Shown in pieces: positions 34,167 through 43,415 of a DNA stretch of 64,000 nt (position 1 is its first letter; each line of letters starts with the position of its first letter). The notes under the pieces were generated by a model. It did no database searches. It worked only from the letters and a program-made list of their open reading frames with translations, and was not told the origin of the DNA. The DNA is from Labilibaculum sp. K2S (GTDB lineage: Bacteria > Bacteroidota > Bacteroidia > Bacteroidales > Marinifilaceae): assembly GCF_030372765.1 (NCBI RefSeq), contig NZ_JAUCMW010000011.1, positions 62,001 to 126,000 on the forward strand. Reading direction: 5' to 3'. The translations under genes and the position numbers were made by a program.

Positions 34167-37100
34167 ATGATTTCCATGTTTGTATTTTTTCGAAATATTC
34201 GTTTTTTTAGAGTACTTTTTGTAATCTCTATATTGTTGTTGTTCTCAAATTTTAATTTGATAGCCGCTAAGAAATCAGACCGACTGAAGCGAAAAGCCGA
34301 CAAAGCAGCACAATTTTTTGTTGAGCAAGCTTCCAAAGATTTTGTTTTCACATTTAAGTACGATAGTTTGCAAATAGATTCAGAGCAAGAAGAAATCACA
34401 TTGTATATGAATCCGGTGTTTTCGTATATCCCGTTTCGTCCGGAATCTGTACAGAGATATAAGAAAGATTTCAAGGAAGAATTGGGGCGAAGATTTCGGG
34501 ATTATTCCATCCGAATGGAAAGTATGGGACAGGAAATAAGTGATTTAATTCCTAATCTCTATCGAAATGGAATTGTTGAGGTGGATACAAATCGTTTGAA
34601 TAAGAATCCTGAAGTAACGAAAGCTTTGGTGCGAAGAGTAAACACAGGGAACGATGCAAAACTTGGATTGGAAAATAAACACATTGCTTTGTGGTACTCA
34701 CATGGATGGTATTATGAGAATACTTTGGACAGATGGGAATGGCAACGGGCAAGAGTTTATACAACGGTGGAAGATTTGTGGACCATGGAATTTGTAGTGC
34801 CATATATTGCTCCGATGCTTGAAAATGCCGGAGCGAACATATTGTTTCCTCGCGAAAGAGATATTCAGAAAAATGAAGTGATTGTAGATGCTGATTGGTC
34901 ATCGGAAGGATCGGAATATCTTGCAAATGATTCCGTTTGGGAATTGAATTCACAAGCGGGTTTCGCAAATAAGTATCCATTTTATATTGAGGGCGAAAAT
35001 CCATTTGAATTGGGAAATAGCTATCAGACTGAGGCGGGTACTGACGTATCCGCTAAAGTGCAATACATTCCTTGTTTTCCTGAAAAAGGAGAATATGCGG
35101 TATCTGTTTCCTATTCTGATGATGAGGATAATGTGAATGATGCACACTATACCGTGCATCACGCAGGAGGTGAAACTGAGTTTTTGGTGAATCAAAGTAT
35201 GGGTGGTAAAACCTGGATTTATTTGGGAACTTTTCTTTTTGATAAAGGGAAAAATTCCGAAAAGGGAATGGTTGAATTGACCAATGAAAGTAAGGAGCCT
35301 GGAAAGTGGATTTCGGCTGATGCGATTCGATTTGGTGGAGGAATGGGGAACATTGCCCGGGGAAATCCCGAAGAATTGGATGAGTTGAAGAAGCAAAGAA
35401 CAGAGCTTGGATTTGAAATGGACTCCTGTGTTTGGCAAAAATATACAAGTAACCGACCAAGATATCAGGAGGCAGCACGTTATTATCTTCAGTATGCAGG
35501 TATGCCCGATTCGTTGGTGTACAGCATTAATAAAGATTACAAGGCAGATTATAGTAATCGGGGGAAAGATGCAGTTAAATTTCAGAAAAAAGAAAGTGGC
35601 AAAACCGATTACAAGGATGATTACATGAGTCGTGGTGAGTGGGTGGATTACTTGCTTGGAACGCCCTCCGGCCCAACAAAAAGTCCAACTGTAAAGGGAT
35701 TGGGGATACCCGTTGATATGGCTTTGGCATTCCACACCGATGCAGGTTTTACCTCTAATGATTCAATTATTGGAAGTTTAGCCATTTACTCTACAACCAG
35801 AGATGAAGATCGTTTTCCAAACGGACAGTCGAAATGGGCAAGCCGCGATTTAACGGATATTATTCAATCTCAGGTTGTGCAGGATATTCGTAAAAAGTAT
35901 GAACCAAAATGGACAAGGCGAGGAATGTGGAACAAGCAATATTCAGAAGCGTACCGTCCAAAAGTTCCTACCATGTTGTCTGAATTGTTATCGCACCATA
36001 ATTTTGCTGATATGTATCAGGGAATGGATCCGAAGTTTAAATTCGATATCTGCAGAGCTTATTACAAAGGGATTTTAAAGTTTCTTTCATCGCAGGATAA
36101 AAGAGATTATGTGGTTCAGCCTTTGCCTGTTGATCATTTTCAAATCAGGGAAACCGAAAAAGGAATTGTTCTTTCATGGAAACCAGTAGCAGATCAATTG
36201 GAGCCTACGGCAGTTTCTGAATCATACAAAGTTTACACAAGAATTGAAGATGAGGGATTTGATAATGGAATAGTTGTTTCCAATTCCGAATATAGAATTA
36301 CAAATTGTAAGCTGGGAGTGATTTATAGTTTTAAAGTAACAGCTTTAAATAAAGGTGGCGAAAGTTTCGATTCTGAGATTCTAGCCTATTGCAAATCAGA
36401 AAACGGAAAGAAACCGATTTTGATTGTAAATGGATTTGATAGGGTGTCGGCTCCTCAGGGATTTGATGATGGGAAGTTTGCCGGTTTTGTAAGTTCGGAA
36501 GATGAGGGTGTCGCATACAAAAGAAATATTGCCTATGTGGGTGATCAGTACGATTTCGATCGAAAGTCGAAATGGTTGGATGATGACGCTTCGGGTCATG
36601 GAAGCTCATATGCTGATCAGGAAGAAAGAATAATTCCGGGCAATAGTTTCGATTATCCTTTTGTACACGGACAGGCGGTTCGCGATAATGGTTTTGGATT
36701 TGTATCGATGAGTGATGAGGCATTCGAAGAATTGAATTGGGAAGCGCAGGATTATTATGTGTTGGATTTGATTTTTGGAGAGGAAAAAACAACAAAGAGA
36801 ATTTACGGCAAAGAAAATAAGGATTTTACAATTTACACGCCCGAAATGAGAGAGGCGATTCGAAAATACATTAGCTGCGAAAATGCAAATTTGTTACTTT
36901 CGGGTGCTTATGTGGGAACCGATTTGAAATTGTGTGGCGATAGTCTGGCAAAAACTTTTGCTGAGGATGAATTGCATTTTCAGTTCCGAACTAATCATGC
37001 GAGCAAATTGGGGAAAGTATCGCATACCAACGAAGTACGAAATAATTTTACAGGAGAATATCAATTCGAAACAGGATATTCACCCGATATATATAAGGTT

Positions 37101-37298
37101 GAAGCACCCGACGCGATTGAACCTAAAGGTAAAGGCGCAAAAGTTCTTCTTCGTTATTCAGGAAATAATAAAAGTGCCGGTGTATTGTATGATGGAAACT
37201 ATCAATCTGTAATTTTAGGCTTTCCATTCGAAACACTGGAAACGAAAGAGCATCGAAATGAATTGATGAAACAGATGCTTCAATTTTTTAATCAGTAA
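34167..37298 (+). CDS. Exported amidase_3-like protein with golvesin and Fn3 domains
   Basis: A 1043-residue protein of a family often named xanthan lyase or golvesin-domain protein. A signal peptide or anchor covers residues 1-33. The chain seems to be an N-acetylmuramoyl-L-alanine amidase (amidase_3) interrupted by a large insert: WYSHGWYYE, later LAFHTDAGF and PTMLSELLSHHNFAD correspond to the His, His and Glu that bind and activate zinc. The insert holds a golvesin C-like beta domain (VQYIPCFPEKGEYAVSVSYS). A Fn3 domain (FQIRETEKGIVLSWKPV) and a further C-terminal alpha/beta domain follow. It should cut stem peptides from glycan chains in the periplasm. Spacing to its neighbours (76 and 27 bp) supports the operon. 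Confidence 0.75.
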   Translation: MISMFVFFRNIRFFRVLFVISILLLFSNFNLIAAKKSDRLKRKADKAAQFFVEQASKDFVFTFKYDSLQIDSEQEEITLYMNPVFSYIPFRPESVQRYKKDFKEELGRRFRDYSIRMESMGQEISDLIPNLYRNGIVEVDTNRLNKNPEVTKALVRRVNTGNDAKLGLENKHIALWYSHGWYYENTLDRWEWQRARVYTTVEDLWTMEFVVPYIAPMLENAGANILFPRERDIQKNEVIVDADWSSEGSEYLANDSVWELNSQAGFANKYPFYIEGENPFELGNSYQTEAGTDVSAKVQYIPCFPEKGEYAVSVSYSDDEDNVNDAHYTVHHAGGETEFLVNQSMGGKTWIYLGTFLFDKGKNSEKGMVELTNESKEPGKWISADAIRFGGGMGNIARGNPEELDELKKQRTELGFEMDSCVWQKYTSNRPRYQEAARYYLQYAGMPDSLVYSINKDYKADYSNRGKDAVKFQKKESGKTDYKDDYMSRGEWVDYLLGTPSGPTKSPTVKGLGIPVDMALAFHTDAGFTSNDSIIGSLAIYSTTRDEDRFPNGQSKWASRDLTDIIQSQVVQDIRKKYEPKWTRRGMWNKQYSEAYRPKVPTMLSELLSHHNFADMYQGMDPKFKFDICRAYYKGILKFLSSQDKRDYVVQPLPVDHFQIRETEKGIVLSWKPVADQLEPTAVSESYKVYTRIEDEGFDNGIVVSNSEYRITNCKLGVIYSFKVTALNKGGESFDSEILAYCKSENGKKPILIVNGFDRVSAPQGFDDGKFAGFVSSEDEGVAYKRNIAYVGDQYDFDRKSKWLDDDASGHGSSYADQEERIIPGNSFDYPFVHGQAVRDNGFGFVSMSDEAFEELNWEAQDYYVLDLIFGEEKTTKRIYGKENKDFTIYTPEMREAIRKYISCENANLLLSGAYVGTDLKLCGDSLAKTFAEDELHFQFRTNHASKLGKVSHTNEVRNNFTGEYQFETGYSPDIYKVEAPDAIEPKGKGAKVLLRYSGNNKSAGVLYDGNYQSVILGFPFETLETKEHRNELMKQMLQFFNQ

Positions 37299-37325
37299 GA
37301 AAATAATAAAAACACAATAATTACT

Positions 37326-38786
37326 ATGAACGAAAAGGTGACATGTTTTATTCCTTTTGGAACAAAGGAAGAGACCGAAATAACAATTAATGAGCTGATA
37401 AAATCAGATTTGGTAGCTGCGATTTATGTGGTAGGTGGAGATGCAGAACTAGATGCTGAAGGTGTTAATATTTTAACATCGGAATCGTTATCCCACGGAA
37501 AAACGGTTCATGCAATTGCTGAGAAAACAGATTCCGAATATGTTTTCATCTATACAAAAACAAGTGCCTTAACTTTGGGACAATTGGCTTTGGATCGGTT
37601 TCTGAAGGTAGCCAAGGATACAAATAGTGGTTTGGTGTATTCAAATTATCGTGCCATTAAGAATGGTGTGGTTGAAAATTGTCCGGTAATCGATTATCAG
37701 GAAGGAAGTTTGAGAGATGATTTTAATTTTGGATCGGTTCTTTTTTACGATGCGAAGGTGTTGAAAGAAGCAGTGAAAGATGTAGACACTTCTTTTCGTC
37801 ATGCAGGATTGTATGAATTGCGTTTGGCAATGGCAGCCCGTTCTGAATTTATGAGAATTCCGGAAGTGTTGTACACCGAAGAGGAAATGGATACAAGAAA
37901 ATCGGGAGAGAAAATTTTCGATTACGTTGATCCTAAAAATCGCGCAGTACAAATTGAAATGGAGATTGCCTGCACCGAACATTTAAAGAGAATTGGAGCT
38001 TTTTTAGCACCAAAATTTGACAATGTTGCCTTTAATGAAGGCAATTTTAAAGTGGAAGCTTCTGTTGTGATTCCGGTTCGCGATCGTGTAAAAACCATTG
38101 AGGATGCGATTAAATCGGTGTTGGCTCAAAAAGCGAATGTGGATTTCAATTTAATTATTGTGGATAACTACTCTACGGATGGAACGACTGAAATTATTCA
38201 GAAATATGCTGCTGTGGACAATCGGATCATTCACATTATTCCGGAACGAAAAGATTTGGGAATTGGAGGCTGTTGGAATGAGGCAGTAGCTCATGAATCT
38301 TGCGGAAAATTTGCCATTCAGTTGGATAGTGATGATTTATATGCAGGTGAAACCACTGTGCAGAAAGTTGTAGATGCATTCTACAGTCAAAACTGTGCTA
38401 TGGTTGTGGGAACTTATCAGATGGTGAACTTCGCATTGGAAGAAATTCCTCCGGGAATTATCGATCACAAAGAGTGGACACCGGAAAACGGAAGAAACAA
38501 TGCGCTTCGTATTAATGGATTGGGAGCTCCCCGTGCATTCTATACTCCGGTATTGCGTAAGAATCCGATTCCAAATGTAAATTACGGAGAAGATTATGCT
38601 TTGGGATTGGCAATTTCGCGTAATTATCAAATTGGTAGAATTTACGATCCAATTTATTTGTGTCGTCGCTGGGATGATAATTCGGATGCTTCTCTGGATA
38701 TTGAAAAAATGAATACTCACAATACGTACAAAGATCGTATTCGTACCATCGAATTGAAAGCTAGAAAATTATTGTGCCAAAAATAG
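37326..38786 (+). CDS. Tandem family 2 glycosyltransferase
   Basis: A 486-residue cytoplasmic protein with two GT-A-like halves. The C half (about 245-470) is a standard GT2: ASVVIPVRDRVKTIEDAIKS, IIVDNYSTDGTTEI, and QLDSDDLY with the DxD metal site. The N half (1-230) has the same outline, but its DxD position reads IYTKTSA, so it probably lacks activity and may bind an acceptor. There is no membrane segment. Its role inside a peptidoglycan-recycling operon is unexplained; donor and acceptor are unknown. It might rebuild or tag a glycan with sugar made by its neighbours. Confidence 0.8.
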   Translation: MNEKVTCFIPFGTKEETEITINELIKSDLVAAIYVVGGDAELDAEGVNILTSESLSHGKTVHAIAEKTDSEYVFIYTKTSALTLGQLALDRFLKVAKDTNSGLVYSNYRAIKNGVVENCPVIDYQEGSLRDDFNFGSVLFYDAKVLKEAVKDVDTSFRHAGLYELRLAMAARSEFMRIPEVLYTEEEMDTRKSGEKIFDYVDPKNRAVQIEMEIACTEHLKRIGAFLAPKFDNVAFNEGNFKVEASVVIPVRDRVKTIEDAIKSVLAQKANVDFNLIIVDNYSTDGTTEIIQKYAAVDNRIIHIIPERKDLGIGGCWNEAVAHESCGKFAIQLDSDDLYAGETTVQKVVDAFYSQNCAMVVGTYQMVNFALEEIPPGIIDHKEWTPENGRNNALRINGLGAPRAFYTPVLRKNPIPNVNYGEDYALGLAISRNYQIGRIYDPIYLCRRWDDNSDASLDIEKMNTHNTYKDRIRTIELKARKLLCQK

Positions 38787-38804
38787 ATTAAAACACATGA
38801 TTTA

Positions 38805-38868
38805 GACTCTGTGCAACTCTGTGATCTCCATGGTAAAAAAATAGTTTAATCACAGGGAGCACAGAGAT
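38805..38868. repeat. Dispersed CACAGAG repeat, copy 3
   Basis: GACTCTGTGCAACTCTGTG and, 25 bases on, CACAGGGAGCACAGAG form an imperfect inverted repeat in the 146-bp gap inside the operon. It resembles the repeat at 15510. It may attenuate read-through within the operon. Confidence 0.5.
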
Positions 38869-38932
38869 TATCAGAAAAAAAGGAGGAATACAGGTGTTAT
38901 TTTAGTGAGAAACCTGATAAAAAATACGAAGT

Positions 38933-39811
38933 ATGAAGCAAGTTTTTCAAATTTTAGTGGTATTGCTGATTTCTCTAAGCTCTTGCCAAGGAAAGAAATC
39001 CCAACAAGAGGTGAAGGAATCTGTCCAATTTAAAGATTCTGTTGATCAGGAAATTTTTAATTCTATTCGGAAAATAGCAGGGGCGATGTCGATTGATTCA
39101 TTGTCATTGAATGATCGGGTAGTTGAAGTGGCAAAAATGTTTCTGCAAACAGCTTATGTTGGCGGTACTTTGGATGGGAATGAGAAGGAACAGCTGGTCG
39201 TTAATTTCCGGGAGTTGGATTGTACTACTTATCTGGAGAATGTGGTGACTTTATCAAAAGCACTATCAAACGATTCGGTTGCAACTGATAATTTTTTGAA
39301 AGAGCTTGAAAATCTGCGATACCGAAATGGTAAACTGACTGATTATTCTTCGCGCCTGCATTATTTCTCCGATTGGATTTATGAGAATGAAAAGAAAGGA
39401 ATCGTAAAAAATATTACAGTCGAAATTGGTGGCGAAAAGTACAATAAAACAATCAATTTTATGAGTACGCATGTCGATTCTTATCCTGCTTTACAAGCGG
39501 ATGCTTCATTGGTAGAAAAGATCCGGAAGACCGAAAATGAAATCAATGAAAGAGAATTGTTCTATATACCGGAAGCAAAAATTCAACCCTTGGAGGATAA
39601 AATTCATAATGGGGATTTAATTGCCATTACGACTAAAATTGAAGGACTGGATATATCTCATGTAGGAATTGCTATTCATGTGAATAACCGATTGCACTTG
39701 ATGCACGCTTCCAGCAAAGCTAAAAAAGTGGTGATTTCAGATATTCCTTTGGCAGAAATGCTCATGCAAAGTAAATATCAATCGGGAATTATGGTGGCTA
39801 GGTTACAGTAA
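38933..39811 (+). CDS. DUF1460 amidase-like lipoprotein
   Basis: A 292-residue lipoprotein (lipobox SLSSC) of the DUF1460 family, which has an NlpC/P60-like papain fold and is regarded as an N-acetylmuramoyl-L-Ala amidase or related cell-wall peptidase. The catalytic Cys is in FRELDCTTYLENV, and the catalytic His in LDISHVGIAIHVNNRLHLM; HASSKAKKVV follows. It should act on muropeptides in the periplasm or at the cell surface, complementing the amidase_3-like protein two genes upstream. It comes after a repeat-containing gap, so it may have its own promoter, but no clear box is seen. Confidence 0.82.
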   Translation: MKQVFQILVVLLISLSSCQGKKSQQEVKESVQFKDSVDQEIFNSIRKIAGAMSIDSLSLNDRVVEVAKMFLQTAYVGGTLDGNEKEQLVVNFRELDCTTYLENVVTLSKALSNDSVATDNFLKELENLRYRNGKLTDYSSRLHYFSDWIYENEKKGIVKNITVEIGGEKYNKTINFMSTHVDSYPALQADASLVEKIRKTENEINERELFYIPEAKIQPLEDKIHNGDLIAITTKIEGLDISHVGIAIHVNNRLHLMHASSKAKKVVISDIPLAEMLMQSKYQSGIMVARLQ

Positions 39812-39907
39812 GTTATAACCTGACAGAGTCGAAGACCTGTAAGCGTTAAATGATTTAATTTAACAAACAGACTAAAGGAATATATTTTGTCAAGATATTG
39901 GGAAACA

Positions 39908-40909
39908 ATGAATGTAAACAGCATAAATAAATTAGAGAATTTATTGGAGGAGAAATCTTCCAGACAGATATTGGGAGATTTTCTGAACGATCAGATTAGA
40001 AATTGGCCTTTGGCAACAGGAAATTACAAGGGATTGGAAAAGGTGGAGGAGAAAGAATTTCAATTCGATGGATATAAGATCAAAGTTCAGTTCAATCCTG
40101 AAAGAATTAGATCCTCAGCTGCGAAAGTAGATCAAAAGAGTATTGAGAATCGCGCTTGTTTTTTGTGTCTCGATAAGCTTCCCAAAGAACAAGGTGGTAT
40201 CGCTCAAGGCGATGATTTTGTGATTTTGGTAAATCCGTTTCCCATCATTCCACAACATTTTACCATTCCAAAAATCGATCATGTCGATCAGAGTTTTGAA
40301 GAGAATGTTTCAGGAATGTTGTCTTTGGCCAAAAACATGCAAGGATATACTTTGTTTTATAACGGACCAAAGTGTGGAGCATCAGCTCCCGATCATATGC
40401 ATTTTCAGGCAGGCAATAAAGATTTTATGCCGGTAGAAACAGAGTATGCTGTTTTGAAGAATTTGCAATCGGAACTTTTGAGTGATTCAAGCAAAGTTGA
40501 GATGAGGGCTTTCCCGAATTATTTAAGGAAAATGATTTCAATTGAGTCGGAAAGTGAAAAGGAAATGATGAAATCCGTTTCTGTTTTCTATCATATTTTT
40601 GCAAATATGCAAGCAGCAGAAAAAGAGCCAATGCTTAATGCAATTTGTTCTTTTGCGGACGGTAAATATAGTATGCATTTGTTTCCACGAAAGCTGCATC
40701 GTCCATCACAATATTTTGCCGAAGGCGATCAGCAATTGCTGATAAGTCCTGCATCAGTCGATTTTGGCGGAGTGTTTATTACTCCTCGCCGGGAGGATTT
40801 TGATAAAATTACTTCGAATGACATTGTGGATATTTTCAAACAAGTAAGTGTTGATGATAATTTTTTTCAATCCTTATGTGAACAGATTATTGATGCGTTA
40901 AAAAAATAG
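39908..40909 (+). CDS. DUF4922 protein, GalT/HIT-like
   Basis: A protein of about 333 residues. The family has no assigned reaction, but several landmarks suggest a HIT-superfamily nucleotidyltransferase or phosphorylase: ACFLC supplies a CxxC pair like the zinc ligands of galactose-1-phosphate uridylyltransferase; NPFPIIPQHFTIP matches the strand-turn before the third ligand; and GASAPDHMHFQAG contains HxHxQ, the active-site pattern of the GalT branch, with the preceding GAS as in Ap4A phosphorylase. No signal peptide, so cytoplasmic. I start at the ATG at 39908 (MNVNSINKLENLL) rather than the TTG at 39887. It overlaps nothing, and the GNAT gene follows after 3 bp. Predicted job: transfer of a nucleotide to or from a sugar phosphate in this pathway. 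Confidence 0.75.
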   Translation: MNVNSINKLENLLEEKSSRQILGDFLNDQIRNWPLATGNYKGLEKVEEKEFQFDGYKIKVQFNPERIRSSAAKVDQKSIENRACFLCLDKLPKEQGGIAQGDDFVILVNPFPIIPQHFTIPKIDHVDQSFEENVSGMLSLAKNMQGYTLFYNGPKCGASAPDHMHFQAGNKDFMPVETEYAVLKNLQSELLSDSSKVEMRAFPNYLRKMISIESESEKEMMKSVSVFYHIFANMQAAEKEPMLNAICSFADGKYSMHLFPRKLHRPSQYFAEGDQQLLISPASVDFGGVFITPRREDFDKITSNDIVDIFKQVSVDDNFFQSLCEQIIDALKK

Positions 40910-40912
40910 ATT

Positions 40913-41824
40913 ATGCCCTGTACTGTCCGAAAATATTCAGCTTCCGATTTTGATGAAGTTTTGGTTTTGTGTCAAAACGCATACAAGTTCGATTCTTTTA
41001 CCAAAGAATTGCTTCACGAGAAAATTTATGAAGATCCTTTTTTCAATCCTGAAATAATTTGGCTTGCCGAGGAAGGAACTGCTATTGTTGGATTCTTGAT
41101 GGGAACCTGTCGAATGGATATTCGGGGAGTAAACTATGGTTACGTAAAACTAATGGCTGTAAAAGAATCGCATCAAAGAAAAGGAATTGCCCGAAGCATG
41201 TATGAGCTGCTCGAAAAGGAATTGTGTTCGCGAAAGGTTGATGTGATGCGATTGGGTGATGTTCCAATGAATTATTTCATGCCGGGCATCGATCCCCGGT
41301 ACACACCTGCACTTTGTTTTGCCATGCGAATGGGATTCAATCGATTTATGGATACATCCAATCTTACTGTGAATTTATCGTTTCGGGAATGGATTGATGA
41401 TGAGAAAATCAAAGCACTCCACTTGGATAATATTGAAGTTTCCCGTGCAGCAATTGAAGATAAAGATGAATTGATGAATTTTGTGGCTGAAGAATGGAAA
41501 CTTTGGCAATTTGAATTGGAGATGGCCTACAAATTGAATCCTATTGCCATTCATATTGCAAAGTTGAATGGGAAAATAAAAGCATTCTCGGCACATAGCG
41601 CAAATAATAAAGGTTTGCCATGGTTTGGTCCAATGGGAACACATCCCGATTTGCGTGGGAAAGGAGTGGGAAAAGTGTTGTTGTACCGCTGTCTGGAAGA
41701 TTTGAAAAATATAGGCTTCAAAACAGCAATAATTCCATGGGTAGGACCAATCGATTTTTATTCTCATCATGCAGGAGCAGTTGTTGAAAGAGTATTCTGG
41801 CGATATGAGAAAAAACTATCATAA
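40913..41824 (+). CDS. Tandem GNAT acetyltransferase
   Basis: A 303-residue protein with two GNAT folds. The first has VKLMAVKESHQRKGIARSMYEL (acetyl-CoA loop RKGIA); the second GTHPDLRGKGVGKVLLYRCL (RGKGVG). Both CoA-binding loops look intact. It would transfer acetyl or another acyl group to an amine, perhaps an amino sugar deacetylated by the PIG-L domain encoded upstream, but that is inference. Starts 3 bp after DUF4922 and ends 12 bp before spoIID: tight operon. Cytoplasmic. Confidence 0.85.
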   Translation: MPCTVRKYSASDFDEVLVLCQNAYKFDSFTKELLHEKIYEDPFFNPEIIWLAEEGTAIVGFLMGTCRMDIRGVNYGYVKLMAVKESHQRKGIARSMYELLEKELCSRKVDVMRLGDVPMNYFMPGIDPRYTPALCFAMRMGFNRFMDTSNLTVNLSFREWIDDEKIKALHLDNIEVSRAAIEDKDELMNFVAEEWKLWQFELEMAYKLNPIAIHIAKLNGKIKAFSAHSANNKGLPWFGPMGTHPDLRGKGVGKVLLYRCLEDLKNIGFKTAIIPWVGPIDFYSHHAGAVVERVFWRYEKKLS

Positions 41825-41836
41825 ACAGAAAGTCAA

Positions 41837-43174
41837 ATGAACTATAATATGAACGAACCACAATTACGGGTAGGCATCATGTACGAGCCTAAAATTTCAT
41901 TCACATTAAATGGAATTTACATCCTCCAGCAAAATGGAAAAGAATATACAGGAAGGCAAGATGCCTTCTATATCAATGATAATATAGCCTTTGATGGTTT
42001 TGTAAATGAAGAACTGATTTTTTATCCTAAATATTACGAAGAAGCATCTTTCGATTTGTTTGATGTAACTATTGGAATTAAATTCCATTGGGAACGAAAA
42101 GAAGATCAGCGCTTCAAGGGTGCTTTGCACTTTATTTGCGAAGATGAAAAATTGACCGCCATCAATGTTCTTTCTTTGGAGGATTATTTGATAAGTGTTA
42201 TTTCATCTGAAATGAGTGCTACCAGCAGTATGGAACTGTTGAAAGCTCATGCAATTATTTCCCGTTCATGGTTAATCGCGCAGGTGATAAAAGGGGCTGA
42301 GTTGCAAAAATCAGAAACGAATTATCAGAGTATTGTAGAAACCGATGAGCAATTTATTCGTTGGTACGATCGAGAAGATCATGTGAATTTTGATGTTTGT
42401 GCCGATGATCATTGTCAGCGTTATCAAGGCATTACCAAACAATCGACCCAATTGGTAGTTGATGCAATTAATGCAACTCGTGGATTGGTGCTTACCAGTG
42501 AGGGTGAAGTCTGCGATGCCCGTTTCTCGAAATGTTGTGGTGGCGTTGCCGAGACTTTCGAAAATGTATGGGAACCCGAAAATCATAAATACCTGCAGGC
42601 TGTTATCGATAATCCCAAAGCACCGGCAGGATATGATTTAAATCTGAAAAATGAGGCCGTGGCCGGAAAATGGATCCGTACTTCGCCTGAAGCTTTTTGC
42701 AATACCACCAATAAGGAAATTTTGTCGCAGGTTTTGAACGATTACGATCAGGAAACTATGGATTTTTATCGTTGGAAGGTAGAATATACACAAGATGTAA
42801 TTTCAGAATTAATAGCACGTAAAACGGGTAAAGATTTTGGACAAATTTTAGATTTAATTCCTGTTGAAAGAGGTGAGTCAGGTCGTTTAATCAAGCTGAA
42901 AATTGTTGGTTCAAAACGAAGTTTGGTAATCGGAAAAGAATTGGAAATCCGAAAAGTACTTTCCGAATCGCATTTGTACAGCTCCGAATTTGTAGTTGAC
43001 AAAGAAGGGGAAGAGAATGGAGTACCGGCTAAATTTATTCTGATAGGTGCCGGTTGGGGACATGGTGTTGGTCTATGTCAGATTGGAGCTGCGGTGATGG
43101 GTGCCAAAGGATACAAATACGATGAAATTTTGCTGCATTATTTCCGTGGAGCAGAATTGGAAAAAAGATATTAA
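41837..43174 (+). CDS. SpoIID/LytB-domain protein without signal peptide
   Basis: SpoIID proteins are lytic transglycosylases that cut peptidoglycan strands lacking stem peptides, leaving 1,6-anhydro-MurNAc. The catalytic region is clear: VISSEMSATSSMELLKAHAI with the catalytic Glu, FSKCCGGVAETFENVW, and AGWGHGVGLCQIGA at the end of the domain. Unusually there is no signal peptide or membrane anchor: the chain starts MNYNMNEPQLRVGIMYEPK, and the preceding gene stops 12 bp upstream. Unless export follows another route, the enzyme works in the cytoplasm on imported glycan pieces. Its product, anhydroMurNAc, is the substrate of AnmK encoded at 52708. An alternative start at the second Met (41849) changes nothing. 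Confidence 0.85.
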   Translation: MNYNMNEPQLRVGIMYEPKISFTLNGIYILQQNGKEYTGRQDAFYINDNIAFDGFVNEELIFYPKYYEEASFDLFDVTIGIKFHWERKEDQRFKGALHFICEDEKLTAINVLSLEDYLISVISSEMSATSSMELLKAHAIISRSWLIAQVIKGAELQKSETNYQSIVETDEQFIRWYDREDHVNFDVCADDHCQRYQGITKQSTQLVVDAINATRGLVLTSEGEVCDARFSKCCGGVAETFENVWEPENHKYLQAVIDNPKAPAGYDLNLKNEAVAGKWIRTSPEAFCNTTNKEILSQVLNDYDQETMDFYRWKVEYTQDVISELIARKTGKDFGQILDLIPVERGESGRLIKLKIVGSKRSLVIGKELEIRKVLSESHLYSSEFVVDKEGEENGVPAKFILIGAGWGHGVGLCQIGAAVMGAKGYKYDEILLHYFRGAELEKRY

Positions 43175-43327
43175 TGAAAGATAAGAGATATGAGAAAAAA
43201 CTGGAGTATTCCTTTTCGGAAGCTATAAATGTCTCAAATCTTATATTTAAGCAATAGAAGCGATTTATTGTCGTATTCCATCCAATCCGACCGATCTTGG
43301 AGCTATTGTTTGCATGTAGCAAGAAAG

Positions 43328-43349
43328 TCCCCTTTAGGGGATTTAGGGG
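43328..43349. repeat. Short CCCCTTTAGGGG-type repeat
   Basis: TCCCCTTTAGGGG followed by ATTTAGGGG in the 241-bp gap between spoIID and ampG. It forms a small hairpin. Similar GGGG/CCCC phrases are scattered through many Bacteroidota genomes. The rest of the gap shows no gene. Confidence 0.4.
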
Positions 43350-43415
43350 TAAAAAGATAAATGCGACATTATCTAATTTCTCATACTTAACATCTATAAT
43401 CTAAACTAAAAAAGA

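Noticed and set aside
35053..36795. Long antisense frames inside the golvesin-amidase gene
   Set aside because: They follow the codon pattern of the sense gene and have low-complexity His/Phe/Pro content typical of antisense shadows.
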